A stretch of DNA of 64,000 nt from Parasitella parasitica. Its lineage: Eukaryota; Mucoromycota; Mucoromycetes; Mucorales; Mucoraceae. Of this stretch, positions 1 to 12,601 are shown one piece after another. The stretch is taken from the NCBI GenBank assembly GCA_025201805.1, contig MU619273.1, positions 165,329-229,328 on the forward strand, given 5' to 3'. A program made the translations under genes and the position numbers. The notes below the pieces were generated by a model. The model was not told the DNA's origin. It did not search any database and saw only the letters and a program-made list of their open reading frames with translations. How positions within the stretch are numbered: position 1 is the stretch's first letter; each line of letters begins with the position of its first letter.

Positions 1-793
1 AGCGACCCGTCTCTACCTCCTGGCACTATCAAAGGTAAGTATTTTTGTACATGGCACAATAAATATATATATATATATACACGCCCATCTAACTGCACTC
101 AATCTAGTTCTCACAAGAACGTTGTTTGTCGGTCCTATCCCTGACCACTATGACAAGAATGACGTTGCTCAATTATTCAGTAAATACGGTGAATTAGCAA
201 GTGTTATTGTAGCCAAAAAGCTCAAAGGTCGCCATAATGCCTTTCTTAAGTTTACAACCAGAGCTTCTACAGAAGCTGCCAAATATGAATCTGAGGGACT
301 AATTGTCGAAGATGTGCCAGTGAAAGTCAACTGGGCGTTCGGTTTCGGACCAAAAAAACATTTCAACTATGACCGTGGTGATTCCATCATTCCTCTGGCT
401 GAACTGAGTTCAGTCGAGAAAGACTATTTGGCGAATGCTCCTGTTGGTGGGTTCCATGGTCATCCTGTGCGAGAGTTGATGGTCATCGAAGAGCCCGAAG
501 CTCAATACCGTCCTGAATGGAAAAACTCAAACGCAGGTGGTGGCGGAGATGAGCCACGAGGTTTCAAGCGTCAGCAAGGCAGTGGTGCAAATTTTGAGGA
601 AATCAACACTGTTAGAAAAAGAGGGAGGTTTGCAGCCAACAACAATGATGATGGGTATAACGACCCAAACCTCCCGAATTTCTATGGCTCTTCTCCGATT
701 AGAAATAGTGGACGTGGCCATGGTTTTGGCTATCAACAACATCAGCAACAACACGATGGCTCATCAAGCATCACATACTCTGATCATCAATGA
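1..793 (+). CDS. Nrd1/Seb1-like RNA-binding protein, C-terminal part (5' truncated by window)
   Basis: Visible CDS is join(1..34,108..793), 239 codons plus stop; the start lies upstream of the window. The intron 35-107 (GTAAGT...TCTAG) restores a continuous frame through the RNP2-like strand TLFVGPIP. An RRM follows (RNP1-like HNAFLKFTT). It runs into the block VNWAFGFGPKKHFNYDRG and then SVIPL/EEP-type residues (SIIPLAEL, VIEEPE), an arrangement I know from yeast Nrd1 and fission-yeast Seb1. Those proteins bind nascent RNA and the RNA polymerase II CTD to direct termination. The CTD-interacting domain expected at the N-terminus is outside the window. The tail is low-complexity, rich in Gly, Asn and Gln/His. 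A T-rich 3' region with AATAAA-like sequence near 861 follows. Family call is by recognition of the RRM-plus-extension pattern; fairly confident. Confidence 0.8.
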   Translation, partial: ATRLYLLALSKVSIFVHGTINIYIYIHAHLTALNLVLTRTLFVGPIPDHYDKNDVAQLFSKYGELASVIVAKKLKGRHNAFLKFTTRASTEAAKYESEGLIVEDVPVKVNWAFGFGPKKHFNYDRGDSIIPLAELSSVEKDYLANAPVGGFHGHPVRELMVIEEPEAQYRPEWKNSNAGGGGDEPRGFKRQQGSGANFEEINTVRKRGRFAANNNDDGYNDPNLPNFYGSSPIRNSGRGHGFGYQQHQQQHDGSSSITYSDHQ

Positions 794-2708
794 TTTGGAT
801 TTTATTTTTTAATCCATCATTAGCGTCATGGCTGCTGCTGTTACGAATGTTGTTTGTAGATAATAAAAAGTGATCTTTTCTTCTTTTCTTTTCTTTTTTT
901 TTTTCTTTCCCTCCTTCAATTGTCGACATTAAAATGACTCGACGCCAGGGAGCAGCTTGGCTGCAATCCTCAGTTCAGCGCATAATATGAAAATAGGGTG
1001 CTGTATTTTAGAATAGCCACAATTTTTATTTTTTTGATACATGGATGACCATTTGTGTATTTATTTACTACTAATCACAAAACCAATTGCCTTTCCAGCC
1101 TTGTATCGAGTTTATATTTGTCCATGATTTTTTTGTTCTGAAATCCTTGATAATCTTTGGCACCTTCAAGCATCTTTCATTCATTTTCTTTACCACTTTA
1201 GCTCCATATATAGTATCTGAGCAGCAGATCTGGATGATCAGCTATTTCATTTTAAACCAAAAAGACAAGCTTTTGATGTGTTCCGTTTCTTTTCAATTAA
1301 ATTTGCCTGGTTCAACCCCTCTTATTGAATATTTTGTTCGGTCAACTGCTTTTCATGCGTGTTTCTTCTTAGCTGCTCGCATTGGAGACTTTGTGTTCTG
1401 TATAGATGGAGGTTAAAGTACTATGCATCCATCCCTCTCTTCCCGTTATCCATCGTGTATTGCGTTGTTTAATTAAAGATTGATGAATAAAATCATTATT
1501 TCAACATCGTCAGTTGTAGAGATCACCAAAAAAAAAAAAAAATCTTGTTTAACCAATTCCTCATGTCTCTTTCCCGATAGATTCTTTAGTATGTCATCCT
1601 TTGCTCTCATTATTAACTTGATTCCTTTCTTTCTTCTCGAGATTTAGGTTTGTATTTGTCGTGCAGCATATCTGTTGTGTTGGCTGCCCTCTGATGTCTG
1701 GAGGGTATATGGTAGTTGTGAAACAGTAATGTGACAAACCCTAGGGTAGTACCCTGGAGCCTTGTTTGCGCATAGCTTCGTTTGTGATTCAACTGACGCA
1801 TGTAACTATTGTATCAATGAACTTTATATTCACATATTATCAGTCGCTTCCCTGAAATCATTCTCGTCCATTTTGTCGTGTTGTTCTCGTTGTCTTATCT
1901 TTCCGCATAACGACATTTATTAGCTCTAAATATAAGTTTACTTCCTTGGACCTTTGATAAAACCACGACATTAAACAAAGATCTTTTTTATTCTCATCTC
2001 ACTTTTACTGAATTGTAATCTACATAAATAGCTTGCTTACATCCACAGTTCTAACATCGATATGCAAAGATTCTAAAGTTCAAAAAGATGATCACATTCG
2101 ACTAGGTTTCCTTAATCGAAACACAAGACATTGGTTATAACAGGAAGATTGCAGCATAACATCTGTCAGGCACATGAACAATCATGGCCGGCGATGAATG
2201 GACTTCAAATATGCAAGCTTCAAGATCAACTAGTCAAGGATTTCCATAATAGGCCCGTTTAACATGCAAACAGAATTATCACAGGTTTAAAGAGACCATC
2301 CCAATCCTCAGCAGTCGATTTTTTAATTCAGATAGCTATAAAAACCGTTAAAGATTCAATATATGACATTTCACCCCTTAAAAACGGCGAAAATTAGAAA
2401 TTATATATACATCGTTTGCCTGCTATGCACAAAAATGAATACCCGTTGATGGGTAAAATAGCCTTTTCAGCGTAGCGTAACTTGATATTAATTGAATGGC
2501 GATAGATATCATTGGGTAGGTTTTTGAATTGAAAGGGGGGTTGGGTTGGGTGGTGGTGATGAAAGGGTTCACTTGACCATTTATTCATGGTGTAAAACCA
2601 GGATCGACATTAGATTTTCCGTGTTCCGCTTCAACAAGGTATAAAACAGCGGCAATGCTTATTTCCTCTCTTGTTTCTTCTTTAATATAGTTTTCTTCCA
2701 TACATATT
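794..2708. other. Intergenic, no supported gene
   Basis: About 1.9 kb, AT-rich. The frames open here (for example 1087-1416 plus and 2394-2588 minus) have phenylalanine/serine-rich compositions typical of translated non-coding AT DNA and no recognisable motif. Probable 3' UTR of the upstream gene at the left and promoter of the 2709 gene at the right. Confidence 0.6.
2640..2647 (+). promoter_or_regulatory. TATA box of the 2709 gene
   Basis: TATAAAAC lies 69 bp upstream of the ATG at 2709, followed by a pyrimidine-rich leader (CTCTCTTGTTTCTTCTTT), a common fungal core-promoter arrangement. Confidence 0.5.
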
Positions 2709-3014
2709 ATGGGTTTTGTCGAGAAAATCAAAAGCACTTACGACTATTATAAGCTGGATAAATACACAAAAAGACGAGTATCACAGTCTCAATTCGAATC
2801 GCATGATCGCCGTTATTATGAAAACATTTACAGAGACGGTGCTTACTTGAGCCCTGAAGAATCAAACTCAAATAATTCATCCTCTTCCCATGGAAGCTGC
2901 AAGCAAAAACGATGGAGCCTACACGACTTGGTGAAAAAAGCAAATAGGAAATCGCCTGCTGTTACCGCAAGTCAGACGAAAACCTCAGAGACGTACACAC
3001 TGGGCCGAGTTTGA
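2709..3014 (+). CDS. Small basic/serine-rich hypothetical protein (101 aa)
   Basis: A single-exon frame of 101 codons with an ATG 69 bp after a TATA box and a pyrimidine-rich leader. I do not recognise a family. Visible features: a charged N-terminus (MGFVEKIKSTYDYYKLDKY), tyrosine-rich first third, a Ser/Asn tract (NSNNSSSSHGS) near residues 56-65, then a basic stretch KQKRWSLHDLVKKANRKS that could be a docking helix or nuclear signal. No signal peptide or membrane segment. Composition and promoter argue for a real gene rather than chance; function unknown. Confidence 0.55.
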   Translation: MGFVEKIKSTYDYYKLDKYTKRRVSQSQFESHDRRYYENIYRDGAYLSPEESNSNNSSSSHGSCKQKRWSLHDLVKKANRKSPAVTASQTKTSETYTLGRV

Positions 3015-3235
3015 GTTTACTCAATTTCTCCCCTGCTCTATCAAATGTGCTATATACCGTATATATATCTTTTAATATAAGAATCTTTATTTTTCTTAAA
3101 AAAAAAATTGCATGAAAATAATATATTTTTTCAATAAAGCATTCATTAGAAAGGCATACTATTTGTGTCAATTTGCAGTCGGGTGAATTGTTCATAGGGT
3201 TGTGATGGTGTTTTCCATAGCATGAAGTCTGCGTC

Positions 3236-3643
3236 TCATTTGGTCTGTGCCAAAGTTCTCAACCTATTTTGTACAACACAAAAAAAAAAAAAAATTAGCA
3301 TAAATTCATCGGTTCCTCCTGGTGATAATTGTATACTTGCATTACGTATGATACCAGGATTAAGATCCCAGAAAAGATCTTCTTGTTGTCTTTGTTCAGG
3401 CCGCCATAATGGATCATCATTTGGATTATACAATCTGCCAGGTGGTGTATTATTCATCTGAAGAAAATTGGTTTGCTCTCGTTTTTTTTGTTCTTTGATA
3501 CGTTGAGGAACGTTTCCATTCGTTAATCGACGAGCAAGGCCCGGATAAAGATCATATTGTGTGTGTGTCGTATAATGCGCATAATATACTCTGGGGGTTG
3601 TTTCCAGTTGTACGGTTTTCTGAGAGGATGTGTTAGCAGACAT
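3236..3643 (-). CDS. Small unknown protein (100-135 aa)
   Basis: Start chosen at MSANTSSQ (3643), because residues encoded upstream are a phenylalanine run read from a T-rich leader. The first 100 residues look coding: polar, Pro/Arg/Gln-rich, with PRVYYAHYTTHTQYDLYPG and PPGRLYNPNDDPLWRPEQ. The last 35 residues of the unspliced frame contain a phenylalanine run from a 14-T tract followed by TACAAAATAG, which looks like an intron 3' end. If a GTAATG donor near 3345 is used, the protein ends shortly after NPGIIR with a stop at 3259. I cannot decide between the forms and recognise no family. Confidence 0.5.
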   Translation of the reverse strand: MSANTSSQKTVQLETTPRVYYAHYTTHTQYDLYPGLARRLTNGNVPQRIKEQKKREQTNFLQMNNTPPGRLYNPNDDPLWRPEQRQQEDLFWDLNPGIIRNASIQLSPGGTDEFMLIFFFFCVVQNRLRTLAQTK

Positions 3644-5810
3644 TCCGGTGTTGAACCAAGAATAAGTAAAGGTGAAGTTGAAAAAAGAAAAAAAAAAGAC
3701 AAAGAAGAATGTATTTATAGACAAAAAAAAAAACTGAATACATGTGGTAATATCGTATGCTTATTGTCTTTGACGTTCCTTTTTCAAATATGGGGGTTAG
3801 CAGGTGATATTACAATTTATGTAGTCCACTGCCGATGCTATATTATTTGAATTTCATACAGATCTGTGTATGCATGGCACGTCTTTTCTACATGTTTGTA
3901 TACAGAATACTCAACCCGCCATCACCTATTTACTATTTACACTTCTTAACCACCAAACGTACCTCTTAGAGGAACCCAGCGCTTTAACACGAGATATATA
4001 AGAATAAGCAAAAAAAGAGGAGTATTGTCACCCTGTTCTAGGAAAAGCATCATCATGCGGACAATCATGTGCCTTAAACTGAAAAATAGCCTAAAAGGTC
4101 TTTTTGAAAATATGTTTAATATTTATGTGATCTCCAAATCAATGAGCATATAACTAAAAATGTTTTTACGTTTACTCATATATTACAGCAACCAAACTTC
4201 ATGTGCTTTTTGTTGTTGTACATGTATATATACAATAGTGAATGTACAACGAAATCAAATAGTGTACTGAATATACCAAGAAGATTATTATTGAAATATA
4301 TAACATTTAAGAAGCACTAACTATTCCCGTGTTCTGCAGAAGATAGTTGATGGCACGTGCGTTATGAAGCATTTACCATTGAAACCTTAAAAGTACTTTA
4401 TATATATTTCATGTGACAAAAACGCATCAAAGTTAATCATACAAATGCTCAATTAGACCGTGCGTACAAAATAATGGAATAGAAGTCTAAGTTTATTATC
4501 CCTACATATAGTACATATAAAATATAAACAGGTAATGAAATACCTATGCCGTACATGTCATAAGATATGCATTCACCTAAAAATTAGACCATCTGCGATA
4601 AATTCAATAAGGACACGTTACTATTTTAAAGCGAAATATGTACAAATTGCACAATTGCAACTTATATGATACAATGATAATTAGGGATGTAATAAGCTTT
4701 GTATTGCGATAGGGTACAGTTATCTAAAACAATCTATTGTGTTAATGGAGTTTTTTAATTGCTAGCATTAACATGATCTGAACCATTACTTACTATATAA
4801 TACATGGAGATATTACTGGTTACGCAGTGATGGAGAGCAATGTATGTTATGTGAGCTATTCTATGGTAATAAACTTCTTATTATACAGTAAATCATAAAA
4901 AAAAAAAATACGGTTAATTATGATATTTTGACAAGATGAAAATAGATATAGCCAGATAGATGTTTCCACTAAGGCCCCACTAAGGGCCCAATATCTACCA
5001 CGATACGTGCTTTTTTATATCAAGTTGAATGTTTCACGTTTAAATAAGTCTTGATGGTCAGAAACATTTTTGTGCTCTCGACTTTCTAAATTGTATTTCT
5101 TTTTCCTACATACATTGAATAAAACTGGAGAATTTGCTATTATTTGAGAGGCCAGCAAGTATCGTAGGTGATCTGCCATAATTATAGACAGGAGATCATG
5201 CACATATAAACAGGATAATCGTCTAGATCATCAAATGATGACTCTTTGGTAAATTTACCTGTCCTTCTTCCTTTCGTATAGTCGTCGTTATTTGATTTAA
5301 TAGGTTTTGACATTGACTGTGTAAGATTGATTTGCAAAACATTGATTTTTATCTCCGTTAGAGCAATTATTATAATCACATCATCGTTTGTTATTGTTTT
5401 ATGGGCATCTTTATCCAGAACTATTGAATGATGGTAAACTTTTTAGCTGATGAAATTACTGCCGAACTTGATATCTTTTTTATCATTATTTTCTACTACT
5501 TCAAAATAACGTATGTATAGAACTTCGTAGCGCAATGCAAGAGACTGTGAAGTCTCCATAATGGGGAATATCAAAAGAAATTTATCAATAAGGAGTCCTA
5601 ACAAGAGCCAAGACAGCAACGAAAGTTCGTCGTTCATATAATAAGCTTCACAATAAGACTTGAGAGAGTGTATCGTACGAAAAAAATGCCATAGAAAATG
5701 GGTAGTATATGCTAAACTTACGCCAATTGAAACATTACATTACATTATTTAAAATCCAAATACAGGATATGCACGATCACTTTTTTTTTTCCCCTCTCTT
5801 TATTTTAAAT
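3644..5810. other. Intergenic, AT-rich, no supported gene
   Basis: About 2.1 kb with many stops in all frames and repeated short TACATGTATATA-like motifs. Small frames at 5015-5203, 5182-5379 and 5443-5637 (minus) lack motifs. The right edge is the promoter and pyrimidine-rich leader of the Rab3GAP1 gene. Confidence 0.6.
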
Positions 5811-8800
5811 ATGAGCAGTAGTAAACGACGCCAAAGTTCATCCTATAGCGAAGACTTGTCAAGATATGAATTTGTTGATTATACGTCCGTGTCTCATTTC
5901 GAGAAATTTGTTACACATATCGAAGAGACGCTGTATTCTTGGGGTATCAAGGATGGTTCTTATGGTATATTTTCACAACAACAAGTAGCAAATGTTAAAG
6001 CGGCCATAGCACAACCTTCACCTGTAGAATTTACCAGAAGAGAGGAATTATCAATGAGCGACGATGTATATCAACTCACCTATTATTGCCATCCTACTAT
6101 CACTACTTCTACGACGGATACTGAAGAGGGAGCCGTCGAGCACTTTCACCAGTTCAATACAGTGCAATATCATCCTCTACATCGATGGACTGGCCAAGAG
6201 CGTTTGTTGGTTTTGAAGCCAATGCAAGATTCTCTTAAAAAGAAAATATTCAACACTAATAAATCATCCATTGATATCTCACAAACTAAGCAATTGATAT
6301 CAGCATGCGCCATTGCGTTTCAAAACACTGGTTGCAGGGTGCCTGTGTTTGTGCCTGTTGGACAGAACCGCCATGAAATGTATATGGGATACGGCGTCAC
6401 TACTCAGCAACCAGACAGCCCTTTCAACGAGACTGAAGTGCGGTACAATATGACTCTCACAATCCCACCTGCAGCAGATCTGTCCTATTTGGAAGGCTTA
6501 AAGACACTTTTTTTACAAAAGCTTAGCATGCACCGAGAAGATTACGGTATGTGAGAGAGAAAGTAGATATTGAGTTGATTTAGCTCACTGTGGCAAACAG
6601 GGAAATCCGGAGAGGCACCAGATGCATCTGTCTACATATCAGCGGTTTATACCTACAACCTTAAAAATTGGTTTGACGAAAATTGGAAGGATTGGGAAGA
6701 GATTTCGGAAAAGGAAACCAAACGTAGAGGCAGTTTTAGTGACGATTTTGAAGCATGGGGCGATGAAGATGATGGAGCGGATTTGATGGAGGCTGACGGT
6801 CAGGATACTGGCCTAAGATATAAACGAAAACTAGAGAAAATGAATCAACATCAGTTAACGTTTGGATCCTTCAATGACCCACTTCGCGCATTAACCTTAA
6901 GTGCATTGTTCCCTCTTATCCAAGAAAATGAATTTCATGAAGCTTATGATCGAAACATGGATGCATTGACAGCAAAGCAGTGGCAAATTTCGAGAGAATT
7001 CGCTCCGGTCAGCCAGCAAAGAGCCTATTTAGCTACGTTGGTAGAGCAGGTGGTTGAATCATGGATAAAGGATCCTACAAACCGAGAGTACCTGGCTCCT
7101 TACGACGACGATAACGATGAACCTATAAATGATGGCGCTGGACTAATGCACCACTTGTTTACAGCTGGAAATCGAAACAAATTTTCAGCACAAATGGGAG
7201 CGTCGACAGGTACAAGCACGACCAACAGCAGCACCAGCGGCCTTGCAGACTCGATTACTGTCACTAAATCAGACGCAGTAGATAACGTATTGACAGCGCT
7301 GTTTCACCCGATGACTTGCAAAGAAGACACCACAAGGAAGAGCACTACGCCGTGTAAATTCGACAACACCAAAAAATTAGTTTTCAAATTAAAGTGTAAC
7401 TCTACTGTGCCATACCGATCCTTTTTATGGAATTTGTTACTCTACAGTTTGGAAGAATCATCAAAAGGAAGGGAATCAGGCTCCAAAAAGAATATCACAA
7501 GCTTTTTAGGATTTCTTAAAATGGTTTGGATCGAAGTCTTGAAGCAGATCCGCTGGCATTGGGAGAATTCAGAGGCTATTCCTAGCTTAAGCCCCTATCT
7601 TTATGGCGATTCAAGTGCAGAGGTGCCTGAAAAGGATAGCAAAACACTAGGCATTGATCTTCGTTATAATATTGTAAGTTGTCACCCGAATGTGTCAAAC
7701 GCTTATGATCTGACAAGTTTGAGAATTAGCTGCACCAAAAGATAGCCATGGTGAATTGCTGTATTTTACGGCGAAAACAGAATGCTCCACAAAATGGCAA
7801 TGTTGGAAATACTGCCATCAAACCAGTTCGGCAAGCTGGGAGTCTGTTTAATCAAATGGCTGAAAAGCAAGTACCCAAATTGTCAAAGTTTCAAACATTG
7901 CTTGAGAGATTTGTTGAAGGAGGAGCTGATAACGACAACAGTGAAGCCATTGAGGTATGTTTGACAGAAGAGAGCAGACAATAGCTGAAAGATGACGGGA
8001 ATAATAGGACTCTATCACATTTGCGCTCTCCGACCTCGACGATAATCAAGTTTCTGATGAGAGCGATTTATTTGTAGACGCTGTTGACGCTAGTTCTAGC
8101 GACAGTGGTGGCAGTCAAAACAATCTTACCCAATCACAACAAGAAGACGAAGAAGTGGAAGTGGTTGTACCTAGTATGCCATTTACAGTCGAAGAGTTGG
8201 AAGCCGATGAGGTGAATGCTGTCAAAGATCCAGAAGCTATCGAAGGGGAATCAACGGTGCATGATTCATTAAAGCTCTTAAAGACAGGACAGCCAATGCA
8301 TATTCCTATTACACAAGATCCTGGATTTATGACAGAAGATATGATTACACAGCAAGCAGATCTGTTTGAAAAGTTAGGCACATCGATAAGCGCCACACAG
8401 CAAAGAGCCAAATTGCAGTCAGCACAACTCTATTCGGACATGCAAGCGTTCAAAGCTGCAAACCCACATGCCTGTTTAGAGGACTTTGTTCGATGGCACT
8501 CACCGCGTGATTGGGTAGCAGATAAGGATGGAGAAGGTGGTCGACTAAGCACTCGTATGTCAGAACCGAACAACATTTGGCAAGAATTGTGGAAATGGTC
8601 GAAAAGAATACCCTGTGTTCGACAAAAACCGCTATTCAATCTGTGCGCTGAGGCTGAGAAAGCACTGCATTTTTTAGAAACAACATCAATCCATGACTTC
8701 TTCTCTCTCATGCTGCCCACACTTGGTTTAATTGCTTACGATACGCTTTCTGTCCATCCTATCGCACAGTACAGTCAACATGTCTCAAATGGTTTAATAC

Positions 8801-9366
8801 ATCTATCAAGTGAATTGGTTGATTTCCCATGGGAGGAATTACGGTAAGTTGCTTAGCATTGTACGTGACAGTGGCTCACTTTTACTTTTGACAGCCAAGG
8901 AAAACAAACATTCGATGGGATCATTTCTGCCATACGCCACCAAGAATCGCTTATGTGTCATGCTATATCGTTACTTCGAAAGGTGGGTTATAATTGTCAA
9001 TTATTATATAGACATCTCATTCATGCTATTTTTTCAGTTACCTAGGCAGTACGATCTTGTGGATCAACTGCTGCTTAACGATCAAACAATAGTCAAAGAA
9101 GGAGATGAAAGATCAGCTGTATTCCAATTGTTTAGAAACGATCGTAAGTTTAAATATATCCTTTGCAAAGATCTATAATTAAACACATTTTAATCACTTT
9201 AGGTGGCATTATATCAGAGCCAACATCTAGCGAATACATTTTATATAGCGATTGCAAGGATTTGACCAGCCCTGGCCGCATTTTACCATCAAGGCAGTAT
9301 GCGATCGTTAAAGATAACGAAATCCGAATCATGTATACACAAACAACAGATGCATTATTTGCTTGA
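5811..9366 (+). CDS. RAB3GAP1: Rab3 GTPase-activating protein catalytic subunit (Rab3GAP1-like)
   Basis: CDS join(5811..6546,6601..7673,7730..7954,8008..8843,8895..8982,9038..9143,9203..9366), 1,075 aa. Every intron is GT-AG, 50-60 nt, and keeps frame. Recognised by the N-terminal block FVDYTSVSHFEKFVTHIEE, the internal FLWNLLLYSLEESSKG, the IDLRYNI/LHQKIAMVNCC junction across intron 2, and the C-terminal GGRLSTRMSEPNNIWQELW with RIPCVRQKPLF, which parallels the arginine-containing catalytic region of human RAB3GAP1. In animals this subunit, with RAB3GAP2, acts on Rab3 and Rab18 in exocytosis, ER structure and autophagy. The linker about residues 700-760 is acidic and Ser-rich. An upstream in-frame ATG at 5709 is less likely, since the pyrimidine-rich leader sits between them. 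The gene is absent from Saccharomyces, as far as I know. Confidence 0.9.
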
Positions 9367-9524
9367 AAGATAGTGCATCAGAAAAATCATATACAAACAT
9401 GTCCAATGATATTACCAGAAAAAAATATTTTCCTTTATTTTTTTTTTCTATCTTTTACATCTATAATATATTCTTTCTTTCTCTCTTGCTTGCTAACGAA
9501 AAAGGCAGACAAACAAATAAATAC

Positions 9525-9986
9525 ATGTGGAAAAACAGAGAAAAGCACATTCTAGATATCTATAAAAATGATCAATTAGTCGTTGAACGGAATCTAACAA
9601 GACAGCCAACACAACATCCGTCAAATGAAAAAAGCAAGATGTACCAGGGAAATGAATTTGATGTTTTCGGTAAAGACTCGAAAGAAGAGCAATTTGCACC
9701 ATTATACTCGAAAGAGCAATTTACACCGAAAAACAAAGACAAGATGGACGGATCGAAACGAGAGACCTTGCTGAAAACAGAGCTGAAAACAGAGCTGAAA
9801 CGAGGACAAGTGGAGGCTCTAATGCAGCACACAATCATTATCAAGAAAAGAAAAGTGTCACCTGTGACAACACCCACTTCTAGCAACGTGTTTTTCAAAT
9901 CAACTGCAGCTATCAACTCGCCCATTGCGAATATGTTTGTTGACCCAAAGCAAGATCACCAGGATAAAGATTTGGCCTACTATTAA
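9525..9986 (+). CDS. Lysine-rich hypothetical protein (153 aa)
   Basis: Begins 158 bp after the Rab3GAP1 stop, same strand. The frame is open from 9363, but residues before MWKNREKHILD are a phenylalanine/leucine run from a T-rich leader, so ATG 9525 is chosen. The protein is charged and probably disordered. It has imperfect internal repeats (EEQFAPLYSKEQFTP; KTELKTELK) and a strong nuclear-localisation-like motif IIKKRKVSP near residue 108. It ends in DKDLAYY. No family recognised. Confidence 0.55.
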   Translation: MWKNREKHILDIYKNDQLVVERNLTRQPTQHPSNEKSKMYQGNEFDVFGKDSKEEQFAPLYSKEQFTPKNKDKMDGSKRETLLKTELKTELKRGQVEALMQHTIIIKKRKVSPVTTPTSSNVFFKSTAAINSPIANMFVDPKQDHQDKDLAYY

Positions 9987-10098
9987 TAAATAATGTAAAT
10001 AACTATACCATCCACAAATGTAAATACAAGAAAATGTCCCCTTTTAAGAAAACTAGAAATATGTGCAACGCCAATACATTTTATTGGCTGTGAGATAA

Positions 10099-11191
<1,093 letters not shown>

Positions 11192-11267
11192 GGAAAACAA
11201 CAACTCAAAAAGCATTTATTTTCATTTTATTACATTATAAAGAATTACACACAACCACAGTAGATTT

Positions 11268-12405
11268 CTAATTGATCTTTTTTGCGCTTGTTTGTATTGC
11301 TTTGCTATATTCATAGCCTGCAAAAAACAATGGCAATGTGAAGGAACTGGACATGAGAGGCGTTACGGCGATGAGAATCCATACCCAGGAAGGGACATGC
11401 TGATAGTCTCTTTGGCTGACAGTGTACATCCATGCCACAGAAATTAATTGCATGCAAACAATGTCGTAACTGACACTCGATTGGGCTGGATGACTGAAAA
11501 ATGTGGTAATTGCAGTGTCATATATCTGGTACCATGTGTGCTGATTAAATGGTGCCAATGTTGCCAAACAGGTGAACCACTGATTGGCATAGATAGAGAG
11601 ATTGGCACCTGCCGCCAACGCGTACAAGACAGCGGCATAAGTGGATGCACTCTTTGACGACAATGGTGTTGATGATTCAGTGTAAACTAGAGGAAAAATG
11701 AGCAAAATATGCATAGCCAAAAGATTCCCCATGAATGCATCTGTGTCGGCAACAAATGGGCACAAAACCACAGTAAGAATACCTCCAACAGATGACAGTG
11801 TTAAAGTTTTCAGTAACCTGGAAGACGGCTGTCTGTTTGAAAAAGGCTCAAAGGTCAACAAGACGGCAAAGAAGAGAGAAGCCGCAAAAGAAATAGCCAC
11901 AACTTGACCGAGAAGCATGTAAGTCCAAATATACGGAATACGTCGTCTTGTGCCTGTGTTTAGCCCAATCTGTTTGTTTTCAAATGCTCATGTTCAGAAT
12001 TCACCATGGCTTACCTTCAATCGCTAAAATGGGAGTCCAAACTGACACGGTCAGAGTGCATATTTGGTGGCTCCACAACCATTGCCAAGCACCAACACAA
12101 ACTTTTCTCCAGGCACTATCGAACAAAGATACGTCTTTGAGCCAATACGACATTGAATTCAGTGATAACGGCTGCTCGTATCTAGCAAGTTGCTTCCATT
12201 CTTGATAGCTATGTGCAAAGAACTTGAACATGTAGGTCCATGTAGAAAGTAATGATATCAAAGACAAGAGAGCAAACAAAATGACTCCCGGGTGATTGAA
12301 GTAATACACCATTTGAAGTTCGCGCTTCACTCTCCACACCAAAACAAAGATAAGTGCAAAATAAGACGCAAGAATTGCAACTGTAAATGGATGTTCTACG
12401 TTCAT
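11268..12405 (-). CDS. Conserved polytopic membrane protein, function unknown
   Basis: CDS complement(join(11268..11953,12015..12405)), 358 aa. The 61-nt intron 11954-12014 joins PILAIEG to TRRRIPYIWTYMLLGQ in frame. About eight hydrophobic segments are visible: residues 8-25, 40-60, 100-125, then after the intron YMLLGQVVAISFAASLFFAV, SSVGGILTVVLCPFVAD, MGNLLAMHILLIFPLVY, the ANQWF region, and VWILIAVTPLM near the C-terminus. The block WLWSHQICTLTVSVWTP followed by IEG and basic residues is one I associate with an uncharacterised fungal membrane-protein family. The C-terminus AIQTSAKKIN is basic and lysine-rich, which could suit ER retention. Convergent with DPM1; no functional link shown. 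Confidence 0.75.
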
Positions 12406-12560
12406 TGCGTGTGTGGTTGTTATATGGTGGTATATTAAACAGAAGAAAAAAGGGGAGGGGGGTGGTTGTGTGATGGCATTTTTAAAACAGCCCTTTAATA
12501 TGAATCTGCATTTTGCGCTATACATATTATTTTTATTAAATCAGGAAAACCCGCTTTTGC

Positions 12561-12599
12561 ATTATTATTATTATTATAATCATCACCATCATCATCAAC
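12561..12599. repeat. ATT/ATC microsatellite
   Basis: A trinucleotide run (ATT repeated, grading into ATC) between two minus-strand genes; it lies just beyond the PP2C gene stop. Confidence 0.8.
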
Positions 12600-12601
12600 G
12601 G

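Noticed and set aside
1087-1416. 109-codon plus-strand frame
   Set aside because: Phe/Ile/Ser-rich composition of translated AT-rich DNA, no motif, no promoter, begins without a convincing context.
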